DNA from: Gemmataceae bacterium
Lineage (GTDB): Bacteria; Planctomycetota; Planctomycetia; Gemmatales; Gemmataceae
NCBI GenBank assembly: GCA_025055795.1
Contig: JANWVV010000008.1
Coordinates: 54,808 to 118,807 of the forward strand
Direction: 5' to 3'
DNA length: 64,000 bases
The notes beneath the pieces are model-generated. The model was not told the origin of the DNA. It did not search any database and saw only the letters and a program-made list of their open reading frames with translations. Position numbers and translations under genes: made by a program. Shown one piece after another: positions 60,689 to 64,000 of this stretch (position 1 is the first letter of the stretch; every line of letters starts with the position of its first letter).

Positions 60689-61642
60689 ATGACGCTGTCA
60701 CGTCGCGACTTTGCCACGGCCATAGCCACCCTGTGGCTGGGCAGCACGGCTAGCTCCCGCTCATCGGCAGTGGACTCTACCGTTCCAGGCACGGGTCAGG
60801 CGGCCAGTACCATAGTTAGTACAACCATCGATCCGATCCCCCGGCCGGGCAACAAGCCCCTACTGAAACTCAGCCTGGCCGCTTACAGCTATCGCCAGTA
60901 TTTGGACCTGAAAAAGCCTACTCTCACCCTGTTGGATTTCATCGACATTGCCGCCTGGGGACCGCTCGACGCGGTCGAGCTTACCTCGTACTACTTCGCC
61001 GATACCAGTGAAAGCTACTTGAAAAAGCTCAAGGAACGCTGCCGACAGCATGGTCTGGCCATTTCCGGAGTGCCTGTCGGCAACAATTTCTGTCGTCGCG
61101 ACCCCAATCAGCTCAAGGAAGAAATCCAGCGTGTGAAAGCCTGGATTGAGCGAGCGGCCTTCCTGGAGGCCGAAACCGTCCGCATCTTTGCCGGCAGTCT
61201 GGAGCGGGGCGACACTCTGGAGGCCGCCCAGAAACGCGTAGTGGACGCCATCGAGGAATGCTGTGCCCATGCAGAAAAACATGGCATCAAGCTGGCTCTT
61301 GAAAACCATGGCGGCATCACCTCGACACCGCAACAGCTCCTCGCCCTCGTACGCCCGGTGCGGAGCAAGGCCTTCGGCGTTAACGTCGACACAGGTAACT
61401 TCCACACCGCTGATCCTTATGCCGACATCGCCACCATCGTTCCGTATGGGATCGTCGCCCAGGTCAAAACTGAAATCATCCGAGCAGACAAGAAGCGGGA
61501 AGAGGCCGATCTGGCCCGGATCATCACTATCTTCAAGCAGGCCAATTTCCAGGGTTACGTGGCGTTAGAATACGAAGCCGCCGAGGAACCCAAGGTGGCC
61601 GTCCCGCGCTACCTCAAGCAACTGCGTCGCCTCATCGGCTAG
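60689..61642 (+). CDS. Tat-exported sugar phosphate isomerase/epimerase-like protein (xylose isomerase-like TIM barrel)
   Basis: This 317-residue protein has a Tat signal (LSRRDFATAIATLWLGSTASS). The remainder is the AP-endonuclease-2/xylose-isomerase-like TIM barrel, beginning LKLSLAAYSYRQYLDLKKPT. Likely metal and substrate residues are in DAVELTSYYFADTS, GLAISGVPVGNNF, HGIKLALENHGGIT with its glutamate, and AFGVNVDTGNF. Planctomycetes have many secreted members, thought to act on sugars or inositol derivatives in the periplasm. The ATG at 60689 is fixed by AAGGAGGA eight bases upstream. It follows the large membrane protein, but the gap contains no recognised structure. The substrate is unknown. 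Confidence 0.88.
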   Translation: MTLSRRDFATAIATLWLGSTASSRSSAVDSTVPGTGQAASTIVSTTIDPIPRPGNKPLLKLSLAAYSYRQYLDLKKPTLTLLDFIDIAAWGPLDAVELTSYYFADTSESYLKKLKERCRQHGLAISGVPVGNNFCRRDPNQLKEEIQRVKAWIERAAFLEAETVRIFAGSLERGDTLEAAQKRVVDAIEECCAHAEKHGIKLALENHGGITSTPQQLLALVRPVRSKAFGVNVDTGNFHTADPYADIATIVPYGIVAQVKTEIIRADKKREEADLARIITIFKQANFQGYVALEYEAAEEPKVAVPRYLKQLRRLIG

Positions 61643-61729
61643 CTCAACACCTTGCAGCCACCCACGAAGCCGACCAATTTTTGCTTTTCAACGCATATCT
61701 TTAACGGTGGATCCGTTCCCAAAAGCATT

Positions 61730-61758
61730 TTGACATTCGCGATTTACATTGTTAACAT
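61730..61758 (+). promoter_or_regulatory. Promoter-like pair, plus strand
   Basis: TTGACA at 61730-61735 is a perfect -35 hexamer. TAACAT at 61753-61758 lies 17 bases on and matches four of six positions. The local AT content makes chance matches more likely. Confidence 0.3.
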
Positions 61759-61869
61759 TTACACTATCGCAGAGCGAACTCAGGCCTGATTCTCAAGTTT
61801 TCATCATATCGCCAACCTCGCTAACGCCCTGACAAAGGCGGGCAATTGACCAGTTTTTTCATTTTTCAC

Positions 61870-61898
61870 TTGACATCGATCAAATTATATATCATAAG
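61870..61898 (+). promoter_or_regulatory. Second promoter-like pair, plus strand
   Basis: A perfect TTGACA at 61870-61875 and a CATAAG at 61893-61898 (four of six) are separated by 17 bases. A 7-bp inverted repeat brackets this pair. It points to a small open frame at 61986. Confidence 0.35.
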
Positions 61899-61985
61899 TA
61901 TACTAGGTGACAAGTGAATACATCAATAAGCGAAGGTGGGCGCTCTACACGGGGTCGCCAAGCGTGGTGCAGGGGGGGTATTACA

Positions 61986-62153
61986 ATGGCGAAGACGCAC
62001 CAGAGTGATCGTTGGAGCAAGAAGGACATTGGCACGCATTGCGGACAAATATGCTACTCGACATTGCAAAATCGCGAGTTCGGTGCAATTCAACGGGTAT
62101 ATCAAGTCATCGGCGTTCGCGTTGTGTATATGGGTGCTCACAGCATCTCTTGA
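61986..62153 (+). CDS. Possible small protein of 55 residues
   Basis: An ATG at 61986 is preceded by AGGGGGGG at seven bases and by a promoter-like pair about 100 bases before it. The frame encodes a basic peptide starting MAKTHQSDRW with three Cys or His pairs. I recognise no family. A second overlapping frame is also open (61936-62187), so the coding choice is uncertain; a non-coding transcript or a decayed gene is possible. Confidence 0.25.
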   Translation: MAKTHQSDRWSKKDIGTHCGQICYSTLQNREFGAIQRVYQVIGVRVVYMGAHSIS

Positions 62154-62214
62154 TAGCCGACAGTGTGTCCCCGATATTGACGCCTGATCCAAAACTGTCG
62201 AATGGACATGGGGC

Positions 62215-63687
62215 TTATTCTTCCCGCTCCGGGCGTGGTGGGGGCAGGAAAAACGAGGTGAATAAAGCCACTGCGTAAACGACTGTACCAATTACGGCAG
62301 CCGCCAGGGCCACCCGCTGTGGATTCTCACCACTGAATAAAGGAGCGAGCAGTTCCGTGTTGATAACTGCCGCCATGGTACCAATCATCCGCCCGCCAAT
62401 GTTGGTTGCAAAGCTGCTGCCGGTACCTCGCAAATGGAGCGGAAACACCTTGGGTAAGTACTCGCTGACATAGCTGAATTGGGCAATGGTTACCAGGCCG
62501 CACAAGAACAGCGCCGCACAAAACAGGGTGAAATCACCATGATACAGAACCAGATAAGTCAAAGGAAACAGGATCAACCCGGGAATGAGGAACAAGCGGA
62601 TAAGGAGTTGACTAGCGACGTAAACAACCAGGAGTGCAAACAGAATGCGTCCGGTCAGTCCCCCCAGTTCCTGCCAGCGTTGCATCTGTCCGCGTTTTTC
62701 GTCGATGAGACGAGGCACGGCCGTTCGAACGCTGTTTAGACGCTGTTCCAGCTCTTGTCGCTCAGGGGTGTTGTCGGAATAATTTTTGATCAGCTCGCTA
62801 AGCTGTTGCGTCTGCGTAGCGGACTCCTGCCGGGCACGCTGGACGTCGGGTAAGCCTGCGGCCATCACCGACGGACCTAGTTGCAAGGCACCGAACGCTG
62901 CCCCGTAGCTGCAGGCGGACAGGATGGTGGTGACAAGGGTGGCTTGTCGCAATTGCGGGGCAAACAGCTCGCGGAGTCGAGGACGCTGTAACGTTCCGGC
63001 CTGCTTGCGGGCTTGCCACTGCCGGCTTTCCGGCACAAAAGGCATCAGCAGCAGGATGAGGACACCGGGGACCAGCCCCGTTAACAGGGTGTAACGCCAG
63101 GGTGTCGGCGCGATCCCCACATCGGTTAGAAGCGACCAGCCTGCCGGATAGGCATGCAGAGCGGCCACAATCGCGTTAAATACTTCCGTAACCAGTATCC
63201 CGCCCAGCGAAGCAAAAGCGAGTGTCCAGCCGATGGCACGCTCTCGTTGACGCCGGTCCGTAAATAGCTCGGCCAGCCAGGTAACGGCGGCCACCAGCTC
63301 GACGCACACCCCGATAAACGTGGTGCAACGGAACAAGACAAATTGCCACAACGCGGTGCTAGTGGCCGCGGCTACCGGCGACAGCGAATAGAGCAAAATA
63401 CTAGCGATCATGATGGTTTTGCGGCCGAAGCGGTCAACCAGCACACCGCCATATAGACCGAAAAGCCCACCGGACAGAGCCGCCATCCACAGCATCCGGC
63501 CCGCCCATAATCGCACTTCTGTGGCGTTTTGCTCCACCCCCAGCAACTCGGACAGCGCCTGTGCTCCAATTACCGGAAACATCAGTAGTTCATAGGTGTC
63601 GAACAAAAAGCCGATGGCAGCGGCTATCAACACCAGCGTGCGTACCAGTGGCGACAGCTCCAAGGGGGCAGCGCTCAGGCCAGACAC
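62215..63687 (-). CDS. MFS transporter with coiled-coil insert
   Basis: This 490-residue transporter has about 12 membrane segments. Motifs are FLFDTYELLMFPVIGAQAL in the first helix, GVLVDRFGRKTIMI as the A-loop, and FVPESRQW after helix six, typical of the sugar porter and organic-acid branches. Between the seventh and eighth helices is a charged insert of about 70 residues (roughly 285-345), with ATQTQQLSELIKNYSDNTPERQELEQRL. It should form a coiled coil and face the periplasm. The start is GTG at 63687, set by AAGGAGGT at six bases. The substrate is unknown. The gene is convergent with the small intergenic transcript region, and its upstream region is at the window edge. Confidence 0.87.
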   Translation of the reverse strand: MSGLSAAPLELSPLVRTLVLIAAAIGFLFDTYELLMFPVIGAQALSELLGVEQNATEVRLWAGRMLWMAALSGGLFGLYGGVLVDRFGRKTIMIASILLYSLSPVAAATSTALWQFVLFRCTTFIGVCVELVAAVTWLAELFTDRRQRERAIGWTLAFASLGGILVTEVFNAIVAALHAYPAGWSLLTDVGIAPTPWRYTLLTGLVPGVLILLLMPFVPESRQWQARKQAGTLQRPRLRELFAPQLRQATLVTTILSACSYGAAFGALQLGPSVMAAGLPDVQRARQESATQTQQLSELIKNYSDNTPERQELEQRLNSVRTAVPRLIDEKRGQMQRWQELGGLTGRILFALLVVYVASQLLIRLFLIPGLILFPLTYLVLYHGDFTLFCAALFLCGLVTIAQFSYVSEYLPKVFPLHLRGTGSSFATNIGGRMIGTMAAVINTELLAPLFSGENPQRVALAAAVIGTVVYAVALFTSFFLPPPRPEREE

Positions 63688-64000
63688 TCCACCACCTCCT
63701 TAACGGCTGCCGAGTTCTCGCTTGTGGTCTGTTCAGGAGAGCTTAGGTCCCACAGGTGGAAACAAACAGTGGAAATCGGTTCCTACCGCCTTTTCATCGG
63801 CATCCGCCAAGTTACACACCATTTAATGACAAATGCTGGGAGTGTTCTCTGTTGACCCTGAGCATCCCGACTCCGGACAAATCCCCAATAATTCGGAATG
63901 CGATATCATTAGCAAAAAACTTATGGTGTTTTGACAAACAGCAGCAAGGGATAATCCCAAGAACAGGGAGTAGGGAACTGCGGTTTGCAAAAAGTTAGTG
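63688..64000. other. Right-edge sequence, no supported gene
   Basis: These 313 bases hold the ribosome binding site of the MFS gene (63694-63701) and then sequence with no clear gene. An open frame on the plus strand (63756-63998) lacks a ribosome binding site. The edge may cut an upstream regulatory region. Confidence 0.4.

Larger units (their letters stand above)
61643..62214. other. AT-rich intergenic region with promoter-like elements
   Basis: These 572 bases lie between the convergent isomerase-like gene and the MFS gene. The stretch from 61680 to 61930 is AT-rich and holds two plus-strand promoter-like pairs, although no large gene follows on that strand. A small open frame and a 7-bp inverted repeat (TCACTTG at 61866-61872, CAAGTGA at 61911-61917) are also here. 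Confidence 0.5.

Noticed and set aside
1..64000. CRISPR arrays, tRNA and rRNA genes, and insertion sequences
   Set aside because: No evenly spaced direct repeats, no cloverleaf with a TTCGA arm in the gaps, and no transposase or terminal repeats were seen. A tRNAscan or Infernal run would be needed to be sure.

Overview
The window reads as an ordinary stretch of a planctomycete chromosome. Four lineage-typical gene types support this: a cytochrome-like PSCyt1/DUF1549/DUF1553 protein, a DUF1501 protein paired with a DUF1080 protein, a DUF4159 protein, and a DUF1573 protein. Base composition is moderately GC-rich. Many genes have clear AGGAGG-type ribosome binding sites, and several starts are GTG or TTG. 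A Gemmatales-like bacterium is my guess, but the sequence alone does not prove it. I found no rRNA, tRNA, CRISPR array, insertion sequence, prophage, integrase or recognisable defence system.

Layout, bases 1-25,000 (mostly minus strand). First come rpiB and, overlapping it, a fusion of a YrdC-like domain with a YwlE-type phosphatase. Then follow an NAD-dependent isocitrate-type dehydrogenase and a large planctomycete cytochrome protein. A plus-strand flavodoxin-like protein faces a secreted S9 dipeptidyl peptidase. Next are an archaeal-type RtcB RNA ligase with its archease, a FabH ketoacyl-ACP synthase III and a secreted alpha/alpha-barrel-like protein. A six-gene Bat-like cluster follows in the order BatA, BatB, TPR, BatD, BatE and a large VWA membrane protein. 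It lacks adjacent moxR and DUF58 genes.

Layout, bases 25,000-43,500. A Cu(+) P-type ATPase diverges from the Bat cluster and is followed by a thioredoxin-fold protein and a secreted DUF6263-like protein. A minus-strand operon holds an ABC ATPase, a permease, a GldG-like auxiliary protein and a DUF4340 protein. A penicillin-acylase-family Ntn hydrolase, a DUF1573 protein and a stand-alone phosphopantetheinyl transferase follow.

Layout, bases 43,500-64,000. There is an anchored coiled-coil protein, the DUF1501-DUF1080 pair, and head-to-head with it an overlapping tyrA-purL pair; this PurL carries a PurS-like N-terminus. After that come a secreted protein with a cyclase-like barrel and two DUF4159 modules, two tandem retropepsin-PDZ proteins, a 1157-residue membrane protein of unknown role, a Tat-exported sugar isomerase-like protein, an AT-rich gap with possible promoters, and an MFS transporter with a coiled-coil insert.

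Taken together the genes serve central metabolism (pentose phosphate, isocitrate, tyrosine, purine and fatty acid synthesis), RNA repair, copper handling and a large cell-envelope repertoire. Most of the novelty is in protein architecture: fusions, duplications and unexplained envelope proteins. A few candidate small transcripts and RNA hairpins add to this. No single new multi-gene system stands out with strong evidence.
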